Positions 23,070-36,389 of a stretch of 64,000 nucleotides of DNA are shown piece by piece (positions within the stretch are counted from its first letter, which is position 1; each line of letters opens with the position of its first letter). This stretch comes from Phorcus lineatus (lineage: Eukaryota; Mollusca; Gastropoda; Trochida; Trochidae): the NCBI GenBank assembly GCA_921293015.1, contig OV121081.1, forward strand, positions 30,631,158-30,695,157, given 5' to 3'. A program made the position numbers and the translations under genes. The notes under the pieces were generated by a model. The model was not told the origin of the DNA. It made no database searches and worked only from the letters and a program-made list of their open reading frames with translations.

Positions 23070-23470
23070 GTATTAGTTAATCTATCCATAACGCTGCGTT
23101 TACACAAGCTGCCATTTGCATTTGGAAAAGGGAAGGAACTTTCGTTCTAAGTGAGATACGCTCGCCGCCTGAGTACGTGTAAATGCAAAGGCGAAAGCTT
23201 TCAGGTTCAAATCTACACGTACTTTCGCAACGGAAATTATTTTCGTTTACATCTTTTTTATTTAGAAACAACTTCTAAGACCAACTGGAACATTTAGATC
23301 ATGCCAACACAACAGCTCTGTTGCCTCAAAGGCAAAGAATGGAGGATTAATTTAATGTCAATTTACCGTGGATATCATTACGCTGTTCATTTGCATATAT
23401 CAATGCGCACATTTTAACAGCTCCAGTAATGACGGCAGACCTTTTTTGGCAAAAGGCTCGCCAAGGCTCG
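23070..23470. repeat. Local duplicate, first copy
   Basis: It matches 24130-24530: CGCAAGCTGCCATTTRCATT near the start, CATTTAGATCATGC in the middle, and TTACCGTG...ATCATTA(C/T)GCTGTTCA then CAGTAATG at the end. The two copies are ~1.05 kb apart and strongly diverged. Confidence 0.75.
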
Positions 23471-24129
23471 CAAAATACAATGTTTATTCCTAATGCAGGA
23501 TATTTACCATCCCAAAACATACTCGCATGATAACCTCTAACGAACAAAAGATATATGTAATGTGTTTGTTCACTCACTTTCGACCTTCTACAAAATATTT
23601 ATGAGGATAATTGATAGTTGAAGATGGATTCATCTCGAAGTATTTTCACAAAATTCAAAAGTGAATGTCCCTTATATTCGTGGTGAATATGTTCTTATGT
23701 CTGTTTTTTTTATATTCTACATACCTACCCAAAAAAATAAGTAACAATATAACAGTATATGGTAGACCGTAAAATTAAACTTTGATTGAGAAAAGCTGCC
23801 TTGATTTTTTACGTTAACATTGGTATCATTTTCATATTCAACTGAGCACATCATCTTCCAGTTATAGAAAAATCTAAAACGTAACCTAATTAACCGATGG
23901 CAGCAATGTTATAAATGCTGATAACTGTTTTGATGAAAAAACCCCAACAAGTTCTTTTTTAAATTTGCTCGTCCCATCTCTGCTTAATCAGGTTGTCAAA
24001 TAAGTGAAAAAAGACCGGAAGCTGAAAAAGCACTCCCTATGGTTCCGATACACAACCTGGGACTTTTCATCATGAAAATATGCAATATTATTGAATACGT
24101 GGGATACGAAGATACACTAACTGTCAATA

Positions 24130-24530
24130 AATCTATCGATCACGCTCTTACGCAAGCTGCCATTTACATTAGAAAGGGCACCAACTCTCGTCTCTAAGCG
24201 AGACGGATTCACCTCATGAGCCCATGAGTAGGTGAATGCGAAAGTACGAATCTGCCATCGAAATTAGTAATTTTTTATTTTCATTTCAAATCTTAAAACA
24301 AGTTACAAATTCCTTAAAATGTTTAGATCATGCTCAAATAACAATTAGATTAACTCAAAGCATAATTGTTATGTCAAATTGTCATAATTGAGGAGGATTT
24401 ATGTTATGTCAAATTACCGTGACAATCATTATGCTGTTCAGATGCATATGCAAGGAATTTGAAGAAAACTTCAGCTGCTTCAGTAATGTTGAATCAATTC
24501 TGGCAATATCCAAAAAAAGACATTGGGTCA
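24130..24530. repeat. Local duplicate, second copy
   Basis: Partner of 23070-23470. A minus-strand frame through the EQ-x-ND-x-HG stretch is open in the first copy but interrupted here. Confidence 0.7.
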
Positions 24531-25009
24531 AAATTAGACGCTTTAAATTAGACAAAATTTCATTCAAGATAGACAGTATTGGTTAACTTCTTACATATTT
24601 TTCCAAAGATATTTCGATATGACAATATTTTAGGATTATATTTTGATTATTATGACTCAGATTTTGTATACTGGACCACAGTATTGCATAAATAACTGCC
24701 AGATGAGGTTCGCTATTAGCTTTGGTATAATCTTTGAGTATGTGATAGAAAATGTTTTGTTTTTATTGACTCCAAAATAAAACAGTATTGTTTTGGCAGT
24801 CTGATGTTTAAATACATGCTATTTGCACTTAATTGGTAACTAATGAAAGTTATATTGTTAAACAGCTTTCGATGAGTACATGTATTTCATAAACCACCAC
24901 CTTTGATCAAATTATTTTATCACTTCTTAAAAAACATTGAACCTCTGTTAAAATCACGCCGTAAAAACACCACCTTGCAATTTATTTCTCTTGCTCTGCT
25001 TTATAAGAT

Positions 25010-25200
25010 TCCGTTCGATTGTAGACAAGATTCCAATTTGGTTTAGTTACCCAATTTCCGTGCTCAACACAGCCTTTCTGAAGATCCACATGTGGAAGAG
25101 GCTGAAGTGTTTCATCTGTTAAGAAAAGGTTCATGTCTGGAATAAAGGATTCGATTTGATGCCTTTGTAATTGTTATTGATGGAAACCATGTTCTTGTGA
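25010..25200 (-). repeat. Block A copy 4
   Basis: The minus strand reads DETLQPLPHVDLQKGCVEHG then NWVTKPNWNLVYNRTESYKA before a stop near 24990. Upstream of DETL the frame is shifted by one base relative to copy 1. Candidate acceptor (TTCTTAACAG) and donor (GG|GTAACT), 65 bases apart, are kept. Confidence 0.5.
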
Positions 25201-27550
25201 AACAAAGTTTTCACTCAATTAATTGTGCTAGCATGTCACTCATCTGATGAAGAAAATATCAAATATTCAAAATGTGAAGGAAAGCTGTGACGTAATCATT
25301 TATGTAAAAAGAGAAAGTCGCCATGATATTGAATCCAGCGTTTGCGGAATTGTTCATCGTCATGCTTGTTAATGTCATGTTAATCTTAACAAGTCCTTTT
25401 AGCGTGATATACATGAATTACATGTCTGTCGTGCTCTGAATCTTAATAAAAACTAATAACTGACTGAATAAAATTTTGATTAAATTTTCTCAATTTCTAA
25501 TAATTAAGGAGAACGTTTCTTAATAGTTTAATCATAGTCCATAAAAGAAAGTTATTGAAAATTGTCATAATATTAAATCTCCTTGCATGATTAAAAAACT
25601 CACTATGACAGCTTGACATATGTGCTTAATACAAGTTCAATGTGTTTTTTGTGCATATTTATCCAGTCAAAGTATAAAGTATTGAAAATATTGAATAGAT
25701 TTAGCAAACGAATATTTGATAAAATTACATGAATATTATGATTTCTCTTGTACTCGTGTCAGCATCTAAAACATACAGTTTGAAATTGTTCAGCTAGAAT
25801 TTTGTTTTCAAACCGATTTTAGGCTTCTTTAAACCATTTAATTTCCGACTTTAATTTTCTTCTGCCATCATTTCTGATGTTTTTTCCCTATACCATTTAA
25901 CTTCCATTGTTCAAATAAAGCGACATGCGTGTCCTATGATTAAAGGTTGACGTGAGCTGATCCTCGCAAGATCATTTGAATTGCAAAGCATGAAGCTGGA
26001 GGGCAAAGTCCCTTTCGGAAGTCGAGGATCAATCCATCATTTACATATTTGTTGCATTAATACTGCCGAAATATGAGATGTTCAAGAGGGCATATAGAAA
26101 TTAATGTAGTATTTATCTTGACATTACAGGAGTTCACCAAATATTGACTAATCGAGGTAAATTTGAAGAAATTATGCAGCTTAGAGACTGTGAAATACGA
26201 AAGACATTTTAACAATTAGGGTCCGAACTGTGAGTGAAACAAAATATGTGACAGACAGACGGTCGGATGGACTCACTGACCGCTTTATACCCCTGACTAC
26301 TTCGTAGCGAGGTTCGTAAAGTGTGTATAAGAAAGGATATGTACTTATATAGAGAATCAAAGGCTGATCACTAACAACTCAAAATGTAGAGCCTATGATA
26401 AAATTGACCAACAATCTGAAGTGGAAAGTAAAACAACTAATTTTCAAAGGAGTTTATCCTCGAACATTTCATTTTTTCATTCACGCTTAATGACCAAAGT
26501 ATGCCTAACGTTTCAGAAAGAACATACACAAACTGTGAGTCGACGTGATTTCCCAAGAGATGTACTGTCGTCTAGCGCTTCAGGTCATCAATTCAACGAT
26601 TGTAACTTTATAACATAATAACTGCATCATGCTGAAACAAGATGTGTGCATGACTGATGTTTATATTAATCATATTTGAAGTTTTTTAAATGTGGGAGGA
26701 GTTGATTTCGCCTGACGGATGGACGGTTCACCCGCGTGTGTTTAAAAAGCTATACAGGATCTTTGATTGCTATCACTCCATTTAAGTCTTTTTGGATTGT
26801 TTTTTTGTGTGTATGTCAATATTTACCAACAGTTCAAGATTTCATCTGTAAATTTAAGTGTTCCTTTGGGGGCTACATGTATGTTAAAGAAGATAACTTG
26901 GTTGTGTTTTACATAAGTTGATAATTTTTACAATTAAGTGACCTTTGCATTATAAAGTAAACATGAAAAAGAAAACAGTTGAGTGTTTCAGTGGATGAAT
27001 TATCCAAAAGTGAGTGGATAGATCAGGGAGAAAAGGGATCGAAAGGTTGAGGGAAAAGACAAGAAAGGCATAGTGAAAGAAAGAAAGCAGGCTCTAGAAC
27101 GGATACTAATTATCTGGCTTCTACCCGTCGACCTTTCCAGCTTAAATTGACCTAATACACATAGTAAGTAAGCAGTAAGATAGACAGTGATCAATAATGT
27201 TCTTGTTAGATTTACCGCAGAAATTTCAACAAGTGATGTTTATTCAGTCCTACATACCACAATATCACTTATGACAGACACTGAACATGTACGAGCCATT
27301 TTGAATGTTCACATACTGTAGTACTGCTAACATTATAACTTAGTAAATCAATAATGATTTAAGATAATACAGAATAACGTCACGATCCAACAAGGGGCGC
27401 TGATAACTTACTAAAATAATGTTTTCCTTTCCTTTCTCTGAATTAACGATAGCTGTGTTACTTTCTTGGGGGAGTTTAAATATCAAATCTAGGAAGTGAT
27501 TGTGGTTACCATGTAAGTTGCCTGTTTATGAGTTAGCCTGACATGTCGAG

Positions 27551-27720
27551 GCGAGATGGACGAGTTGGTTAGCTGCTGGTGCGGTCAATGCTGGCGGTGA
27601 TGCCTGACTCTGAGGATGTAGGTCTGAATCCAGCATGGAACTCGACTGGAAAAAAGTACAAGAATTTGCACTATTGCTGATATTGAGGTCCACAATATAA
27701 TAATGTTGCATTAAATATCA
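27551..27720 (+). mobile_element. tRNA-derived SINE
   Basis: The 5' part resembles a Leu/Ser-type tRNA with a long variable region: an A-box-like TGGACGAGTTGG and a B-box-like GGTCTGAATCC about 60 bases apart, in a tRNA-like frame starting GCGAGATGG. It continues into an unrelated AT-rich tail of ~80 bases. The length, body and tail fit a SINE rather than a functional tRNA; the acceptor stem does not pair well. Probably transcribed by RNA polymerase III when active. Confidence 0.7.
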
Positions 27721-27724
27721 ATCC

Positions 27725-29060
27725 ATTCCTGAGCAATCCTGTCCAATGGTTTGTTAAAGTATTTATTTACACATTCTTGTATCAATTCAAATCATACTGA
27801 GTGTTTGATAAATACTGCTGAGGATAATCGGAGATTGATAAGAGGTTGACTTCGAAGCACGTCGGTGGACGAACATATATTGATTTCACAACTCTTAAAC
27901 TAGGTTTTATTGGACACGTTTAGCAGCTGCACGCCGACTTTCCTAAAGAAGGGTTTTATTTTCTCTTTGTAACACAATATTAGTTGTTGATAGAGACTTC
28001 AATCATTATTGTCTTAAGAACGTATTGACAGGATGTGTAACTTCTGCTTAGGTAACGAAGATATGAACATAATTTTGCTAAATTGCTAATTTTACAAATG
28101 ACATTATTGACTTTTATGAAGATTTGCAACTTTCAGTGCAGTGAAACATGTTTAATTTAGTTTTTCTTCTGTCTTTCAACAGGATAAACTGTTTTGTAAA
28201 TGACACAAAACTCAGTTAAAACACAGTACTGTTTAGGTTAAATCAAGGATACTATTCTATTCTTCAAAGTCATTAATGCGTTTGATCAAGATTAACTAAT
28301 GGATGACAGCTCATTCAGTTATTTTCACATTATTTTCTTGGCTACTTCAGATGTACATATGTCTAATGAGTAAAGTAATTAGTTGTAGCACGTTCATCTT
28401 TGCCAAATAATGAAATAATATGTTTTAAAAGCAAAACAAAGCAACTCATTTATTTACATAATAGATGTTAGTTGCTACAGCTGACCGTTGAATGTATCCT
28501 CACTGTTCACAGCAAAAAAACCCAAATATAGTCACACTATCTAGTTTGACAGACTTTCTTTCACTGATAAATCTCAATATCTAATGGCTCATTATAACAT
28601 GATATATTTCACAATTACTTCATAAGTAGTCATTTAATGATGGTCTACATCAAAAGTGGGGGGGAAATACGAAAAGGAAGATTTCTGAAAACCTAATTTT
28701 GAAAATACAAGACGTGCCGGATTAAATGCCGACCCCTTTATCTAGACATGAATCGAATAATTAACACATGTTTTGTTTCAGTTGAATGTTATACTTTACA
28801 ACATATTTGACGTCCACATTTAGGACGTTTGCCATATTTGTTGGTTCTCCCTATGTCTGCAAAATATTTTCACACTGTATAAATTAAAGCAGATTCCTAA
28901 AGTTAAAAACGATTTAGGTATTGCTTGCTGATGCATGCATAGAGATTGAACTTAACTAGTAAAATGATGATGTTCATCAAGTAACTCGACTTGAATCATT
29001 TATGTTCTGTTTACCGATGCCCTTTTGCTCATATATTCCATTTTGTAAACGATTTAATAT
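27725..29060. other. No gene seen
   Basis: AT-rich. A short stretch near 27825-27910 weakly resembles 23600-23690 (GGATAATYG...TTGA), so a third, truncated R1-type unit may begin here. Otherwise nothing recognised. Confidence 0.35.
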
Positions 29061-29066
29061 TTTTCT

Positions 29067-29428
29067 TTATTACCCATATGGTCAATCATAAGTGATGACA
29101 TATTTTCAATATGAGCACATGTGCACATATCACTTTTGCCTAGCAACGATTGTTTCAGCGCGAGTTACCGTGTCATGTCGTCTGTGACGTCATCAAACTA
29201 TTGTTCGTGACGTCACTGGAGCGGGCCGCCGCAAAGAAAGCAGGCCGCTTTCCGTGTGTTTTAAATGAAATAGAATCGGTAATAAAGAAATTATAACCCT
29301 CGGAATTGTGTCATATGACTTTTACGAAACTCGTGCGAACTTGTGTATAACCCTCGCTCTCGCTCGGGTAATACAAAAATTCGCACTCACTTCGTAAAAG
29401 TCATATGACACACTTCCTCGGGTAATAA
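29067..29428 (+). mobile_element. TIR element with CRE palindrome, copy 1
   Basis: The ends are TTATTACCC and GGGTAATAA. Inside are AGCACATGTGCACATATCAC, two TGACGTCA octamers (29185, 29208), a GGGCCGCC patch and a long hairpin: GTGTCATATGACTTTTACGA at 29308 pairs with its complement ending at 29411. It shares sequence along its whole length with 36015-36385. No coding capacity. Superfamily not determined. Confidence 0.75.
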
Positions 29429-29434
29429 TCTCTA

Positions 29435-30825
29435 TTGACGAATCTTCTTGAAAAGTCTTAAAAATCTGTAGTTGTTGTTGGTATTCGATATATCTTTTTT
29501 TAATGAAAATCCATACATGAATATGAATTGGCATATGCCATCAGCTTATATGACAAATTACAACCGGATACATGTGGTAAAGTTATCGACACTCCACTGC
29601 ATTCAATGTTCAGTTCGTAATAATTTGAAATGCAAGATAAGGATGAGCTGACTGATTCTCAAGCTGGGGCTACAGAAAGTAATAGCCTATGGCCAATGTG
29701 ATTAAGGTACCTCACAGGTTATTCGTTACGACCACCATCTTATCGTCACAATGTCGGAATTAAAACTTTGAGTTGCTATAAAATAATGGGTTTTGTTTCA
29801 ATTTGTTCACTGAAAATAATTATATTGTTACTGTTACAATATAACTTATTATTGTGACAGTTTTCTTTCAGTTATTGAAAAAGTTATATCATCGATGATC
29901 TTACGATACGAATTCATTTCATTTAATGAAAATAGTTTTTATTGTCTATTTCATTGGTAAAGGTTTGCAATCTCACATTAATGTGATGCTTTCCCTTGTA
30001 TTGCCAATACAATCAATCTCCCTTTATGTTGTACTTACCTGACCAGACTTCACGTTCACAACTAAATTAGGACATTCTCATTTGCTTTGAAATGTAAGCC
30101 TGTGAATATTTCAAAACGTCTCGGAAGCCGAGCCTCGTGGGTCGTGAATGTCCGGTGCACACCCAGATTTACTCCATCTTCAATCAAATTCACACAGAAG
30201 GAATCCAACAAGGGGGCGGACTCGTGACCAGATTGTTATAGCATTTTCATTACGACTGTCCCAATATATTGTTGAAACTGTGTCTTCACAAAAGAAAGTG
30301 GATGTTTTTTGTATTTGTTTCCATTCCATTGTTGGCACGTAGATGCGCCATTAAAGATATATTTTCGTTTCACCTGAGATTTTTTTCCATTAGATTCCAA
30401 ACAATTGTTGAATTACTTTATACATTCATTTTCTTAAATGTAACAAATAAGGTATATTATTTTGGTTTTTTTATTCCTTGTTCAAAAGTTGAGGGTTTAA
30501 AAAAATCGTTATCGTATGAATTGAATTGCAAATTGGACATCGTTCTTAACATTTTATAACATGTTAAACAACTCAACACATATAGTGATTAATCTTTGAA
30601 AATTGCTGATCCAATAAAGATATTTGCTATAAAAATGTATTCCATGACATGCCTTCCACCAACTCACCAACGTACACAACTGTGTTATCAGAAAGTGCAA
30701 ATATATTCCAAATATATATCGCCTAAACAACTTCAAAATATCTTGTCAATATACCAATTTCAATTTTGTTCCACGACAAAAAAACTGTTCGAATCCAAAG
30801 CACTAGCGGAACTCATTGTATAACC
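29435..30825. other. No gene seen
   Basis: AT-rich, with overlapping short frames on both strands near 30150-30820 that lack any recognisable domain. Confidence 0.4.
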
Positions 30826-30829
30826 ACCT

Positions 30830-31270
30830 CTTACCCCTATGGTTTCAGAGCGTAGACATGTACCAGCGCAGAGGTCCCCCCTAACTTGATGTGGAACTCA
30901 AAATCAATAGCGTCAAAGCACCCTCGCCTGCAGAAATCAATAGCAGGGACTTGTTGTTAGTCTGACTGCACTCCATCCGTCTTGAAACCTCTACATCCTC
31001 TTGTATCTGGATTCATATGTTCTTCTCGACACGAGCAGAACTCATGGCAGAGGTAGGCAATAATCTTCTGTTTTCTTTGTTGTTGAGGAGATTCAATCTG
31101 ATTGCAGCTCTCATTGTTTGGATATCAGAGATCGGCGACGGAACTAGATGAGATTGCGTTTCCGTTAGGAACCTTCTCTCTTGCCTACAATAATCCGTCC
31201 TCTCTTGCGGGCAAGTGGTGTGCAAGTCCTTCCTCAGTGCCTTCCTTTGTGACTATACTTGTACAGTTAG
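30830..31270. other. GC-richer island of unknown nature
   Basis: Base composition is visibly more balanced than the flanks. Short frames exist on both strands (31013-31225 minus, 31102-31293 plus) but neither has a recognisable domain or splice context. It could be an exon, a processed fragment or an old transposon piece. Confidence 0.3.
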
Positions 31271-31934
31271 TCTCTTCTTCTAGCTGCATGTAAGGATGGG
31301 GAAACATGTAGCTTGTAATTTTGATTTGATGGCATGACTGCAAATATTATATTCTGTATTTTGGTAGAAATGTAATTGAATATGCAACTTGGGTAAAATT
31401 GAAAAACGTCTACTAAATTGGTGTCAATTTTGGCTATTAGACCTTTCATTTGGTGTCGTTGATTTTGAACTTGATTATTTGGAAGTAAGGGAATAATTGT
31501 GCAATATTCTATGCAAGTGAATATATGTGATATTTATTGTTTTTGGAGCTGTAAATGCAAACATATATCTTTTCAATATAAAACAGAATATAGTATTCTA
31601 TTAACTGTTGATGTAAATACGTTTAATGTTCCCTTTTCTTTCTATCACGAATCTCATTTTAATCTTAATTAATTTATTTATTCATTTTGATTCCATTAAC
31701 AATTCAATTAACTCTTTGAAGGAAGTTCATTTCAAAATTATAATTATTTGATTTGACAAGAAAGTCAAGACTATCCGGTGATATTTCTCATCAGTTATCT
31801 ATACCAACACAACAGTGTCAGGCGGATATTGCGTCCTTCTAACTACGACTGTGCATTTAACGACAGAGGGAGAGCAACAGTTGGTAGATAACCTATTGCA
31901 AGGCTCAGTCAATTATGTTTAGTACCAACGTTGC

Positions 31935-33270
31935 AAATCGATATTGTTTATTGTTCTGCTAGATACGATGGTGTTGGTATGGATAGTGTTCATTGTTCTG
32001 CTTGACACAATTGTTTTGGTAAAGAAATTGTTCATTGTTCTGCTAGACACAATGGTGTAGGTATAGATAGGGTTCATTGTTCTGCTTGACACAATTGTCT
32101 TGATATAGATATTGTTCATAGTTCTGCTTGACACAAATGTGTTGGTATAGATATTGTTCATTATTCTGCTTGACACAATTGTCTTGGTATAGCTATTGTT
32201 TATTGTTCTGCTAGACACGATGGTGTTGGTATAGATATTGTTTATTGTTCTGCTAGACATGATGGTGTTGGTATAGATATTGTTTATTGTTCTGCTAGAC
32301 ACGATGGTGTTGGTATAGATATTGTTTATTGTTCTGCTAGACACGGTGGTGTTGGTATAGATATTGTTCATTGTTCTGCTAGACACGATGGTGTTGGTAT
32401 AGATATTGTTCATTGTTCTGCTAGACACGGTGGTGTTGGTATAGATATTGTTTATTGTTCTGCTAGACACGATGGTGTTGGTATAGATATTGTTCATTGT
32501 TCTGCTAGACACGATGGTGTTGGTATAGATATTGTTTATTGTTCTGCTAGACACGATGGTGTTGGTATAGATATTGTTCATTGTTCTGCTAGACACGATG
32601 GTGTTGGTATAGATATTGTTCATTGTTCTGCTAGACACAGTGGTGTTGGTATAGATATTTTTCATTGTTCTGCTTGACACAGTGGTGTTGGTATAGATAT
32701 TGTTCATTGTTCTGCTAGACACGGTGGTGTTGGTATAGATATTGTTCATTGTTCTGCTAGACACAGTGGTGTTGGTATAGATATTTTTCATTGTTCTGCT
32801 TGACACAGTGGTGTTGGTATAGATATTGTTCATTGTTCTGCTAGACACGGTGGTGTTGGTATAGATATTGTTCATTGTTCTGCTAGACACGATGGTGTTG
32901 GTATAGATATTGTTCATTGTTCTGCTAGACACGGTGGTGTTGGCATATATATTGTTCATTGTTCTGCTAGACACTGTGGTGTTGGCATAGATATCGTTCT
33001 GCTAGATACAATTGTTTTTACATAGAAATCATACTGTTTTGCTAGAAACTATTGTTTTGGTATAGACAACACATATTTCTGCCTGAAATTATTGTGTTGG
33101 TATAGATAAAACACTGTTCTGATAGAAACAATTGTTTTTGATTACACACTCACTGTTCTGACAGAAATAGTTGTTTTTGTATGAATAACACACCTTCTGT
33201 TCTGCTAGAAACAATTGTTTGGGTTTCATATTATTTAAATTTTCCTGCTACACATTGTTTTGGTATGTAG
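31935..33270. repeat. 42-bp minisatellite array
   Basis: A 42-base unit, recognisable by GGTGTTGGTATAGATATTG and TGTTCTGCTAGACAC, is repeated about 25 times in a near-uniform core (about 31960-32990), with decayed, irregular units continuing to ~33270. Variant units recur in blocks (the TTTTTCATTGTTCTGCTTGAC variant appears twice 126 bases apart), showing multi-unit duplication. Because 42 is divisible by three, one minus-strand frame stays open for 351 codons (31919-32974) as repeats of SSRTMNNIYTNTTV. There is no signal peptide, flanking domain or promoter evidence, so this is most likely a non-coding satellite. Confidence 0.9.
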
Positions 33271-33274
33271 ACAG

Positions 33275-36010
33275 TACGTTCATTTATCGGCGAGACAGTA
33301 TCATGTTGTAATAGATCCTACGCTCTGATGTCTGTTGTACATTCAACTGATTTGTATATGATACAATATTGTATTCTATACAAGTATCACCCTTTTCTCA
33401 GCTGGACATTATTTTGCTGGAATATGCATTAGTGTTACAATCCTTGATCAATGCATTGTCATGTTCCTTTCATTACAGTCCAGGAATCTTGGATCAAGAT
33501 AATAGTTGCTTTCAATATGCGATGGGTATAAAAAATATTATCCTTAAACCTTTCTCTGTTTATATGTTGTGCCATTTACACCGCACGACGCCATTTTCTT
33601 CGAACTATTCCGATTAGACATTGACGCATTGATATGTGGTCAAGGCAATGTAGCTGACGTTTCATTACAGTTCACGTATATTGATGTACACACTGCCCTC
33701 TATTTTCTAGAGACATTGTGATCGTTTCGTGACAGATTTGGATGGTACTTCCATACGAAATTGTCGTGATGTTTATAACAATTGGCTTTTTGATCCGTCC
33801 GTCTCTTATCAATATCCATTGAAAGTCCTTGTGATCATTCCTCAAGAGGTGCTGAGGGAATTCGATATTTTGTCAGAGAGGATGGCATTCATATATAAGA
33901 TGGTTAACAGTCATTTCAACTTTTGTATTTGCAAAAATCGCCGTAAAACCTATAACCGTGCTCTGTCCATATTTGGTCTATTTGACTTAACAAGTAGAAC
34001 TGGAAGGACTCAAAATTGATCATAAATAACATTGAAGTGAGTAAATTATAACAGTTATTGACTGACTCCCCTTGCAGTATCTTCGAAAAATGGTTGTCTG
34101 GTCTGGTAAACATGTATCCTCTTTTCCATCTTCCACTCCGTAGTAACTAGTCATGACAGCTCATCAAATCTTTGTATGAAGTAAATAACTGATCTCATCT
34201 TTGACATAAACCAGGATATATACCCCTCAGTCTGACATATGACAGAATGAAATAATCTATTGAAATGTGTTATTGCACTGATTTCTGCGGTTAGCCGCTA
34301 GAAATATACATGGTAGATATTCATCAAGATAAGGTCATGTACCTAAAAATGAATAAAAATATTGGAATTTTAACGATATATATATGTACATCAATTTCCA
34401 TAATATATGTTATATGTAATCTTATCTATGAGCATATATCACCTTATTCCATCTATAGAATTCACCATCAGTTACCTAATCCTTTTATTGCAGTGCGGGA
34501 AGTGAATGTAAATTGTTTAAACATTTCACAACGTCAACGTTATGTAATGGCTCGATGCAGATAATGGGAAGTTCCCTTTTCGATTAGCCACGCTCTGTGA
34601 ACAATTGGCACTGGGAGCATTTGTGATGAACGGTAATCGAGGGTAGGCGTAGAGCTGAATAACTCATCGACAAATCAACTGACATCGCCACTCATATTTA
34701 ATAACATCAGATCCTAATGTTTTTGTATTGGACAACTTCTATATGATATCTAATTACTGTCCTGCTTCAATGATAATATGCAGTAATGCTTGTCTTGAGA
34801 ATGGTCCTTCAAAGGTCCTTGCTAAAAGATTGACGTTTTGCTAAATAATTGCGCGTGGAAACGCATTTCAATGTCGTTAATTTTGGCTCAATAAATCTAA
34901 ATAAAGTCAGGAAAAAGAAAGCCTTGAGTAAGGAGTAACCGGGTTACATTGGAAATCTTCCTAAAATCCGTTATTTCTAAATCGACGGAACCCACAACAA
35001 TCAACACTATCATCTCTTTCTAAATATTTTATCACTCAATTAATGTCTAAATGCTGACTATGCTGTCTTTTGAGAGTGTTAGGCAGTGCTCCTTGTTTCT
35101 GTTTTAATTTTAATACGATCATACAAAATCCATGTATTTCGATATTAGTTATTTGGTAATGATAAGGAATCAAATATTAAATAGAAATTGTATAGTCTTT
35201 TAAAAAGAATTTTGCTTGAACCCTCCAGCGGCAATCTTTAAAGATTACCATCAACAATTGATATTCAGAAGTTGAAGTATTAGGACATGCTGGTAAAGAT
35301 CAATAACAGATCGGTGGGAAATAATTTATTGATCAGCAGAGACGGTTGTAAATTTTTGTGATTAATATCCGATCATCAACAACTTTGTAATTTGATAATA
35401 TTAATCAGACTAGTCATTTCTGAAACATGTCCAATAAGTAGTTCCAATGAGCGTCAGAGATCCCTTTGTAGCCGCTTTATTCAGTGGATATCCAGAATAT
35501 CCAATGAAAGACACACTAAAAGTCACAAGATTTAAAGACGGGATTTCTATTTAGAAATTGCATTATCATATAATCATGTTTCGATAAATTCATATCTTAT
35601 TACAATATCCATACGGTTTTAAAAGAAATAATATTATCCATACTATTTGACTCACTAACTACCCATGAACGACTTACGCCAGACAACCTATGTCTATGTT
35701 TGCCCCCATTTTAGAATTACATTGAGGTTACTAAAGTGATCTACAATCACCAAATTGGTTTGCAAAATTATTCCTGGTTTGATTTGATTAAGAACCTTAG
35801 AATTAAGACGTAGTGCTGAAGAAGTTGGTGACTAATTTTAAAAGTTATTAATAATTAACAAATTCAATCAGATTTAAGTGCCAAGCATGAGGGGCGTTTT
35901 CCTTTGTATTCATCCGTAGCGGCAGATAGAAGTATTTAAGTGCGGAGACCTACTACCAAGGAGAGAGTTAAGGTTGTAGTGATATATGTACATTTTGAAA
36001 TTACGAATAA
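33275..36010. other. No gene seen
   Basis: AT-rich DNA with short chance frames (e.g. 33729-34019). No recognisable domains, RNA genes or shared repeats. Confidence 0.4.
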
Positions 36011-36014
36011 TTAT

Positions 36015-36385
36015 TTCTTACACATATGGTTAAAAATTACCGAGTTAATATTTTGATTTAAGCACATGTTCACATATCACTTTTGCCTAACAACGATTGT
36101 TTAAGTGCGAGTTGCCGCATTTCATTGACCGTGACGTCATACAACAATTGTTCATGACGTCACGGTACGGGCCGCCAGAAGAAAGCAGACGCTTCAAGCT
36201 ATTTTTACCCGATTCGAAATTATGTAGAATGGGTAATTATACACAATTATTACACTCGAAAGTGTGTGATAAGACTTAATCGAAACACGAGCAAACTTGT
36301 TTGTAGCCCTCGCTCATTCTCGGGCAATACACAAAATTCACACTCGTTCCGTTTAAGCCATACGAAACACTTCATTGGTGTTTCA
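36015..36385 (+). mobile_element. TIR element with CRE palindrome, copy 2
   Basis: Homologous to 29067-29428: AGCACATGTTCACATATCAC, CAACGATTGTTT, GGGCCGCC, CCCTCGCTC and CACACTCG-type sequence in the same order. Its centre is an almost perfect 33-base palindrome from 36131 to 36163, with TGACGTCA at 36132 and 36155 around CAATTG. The terminal TTATTACCC motif is degraded here. Confidence 0.75.
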
Positions 36386-36389
36386 TTAA

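Larger units (their letters stand above)
20600..27470. repeat. Segmental duplication unit R1b
   Basis: Partner of R1a (11985-16830); anchors are listed there. It contains private additions: a ~195-bp insertion at 21846-22040, a ~950-bp stretch at 22600-23560 without an R1a counterpart, and a local duplicate pair (23070-23470 and 24130-24530). No intact gene is visible. Confidence 0.8.

Noticed and set aside
27551-27637. Functional tRNA-Leu/Ser gene
   Set aside because: A- and B-box words are present, but the acceptor stem does not pair and the sequence continues into a SINE-like body.
30148-30342. Plus-strand frame with MSGAHPDLLHLQ start as a gene
   Set aside because: Short, no domain, overlaps other chance frames in AT-rich DNA.
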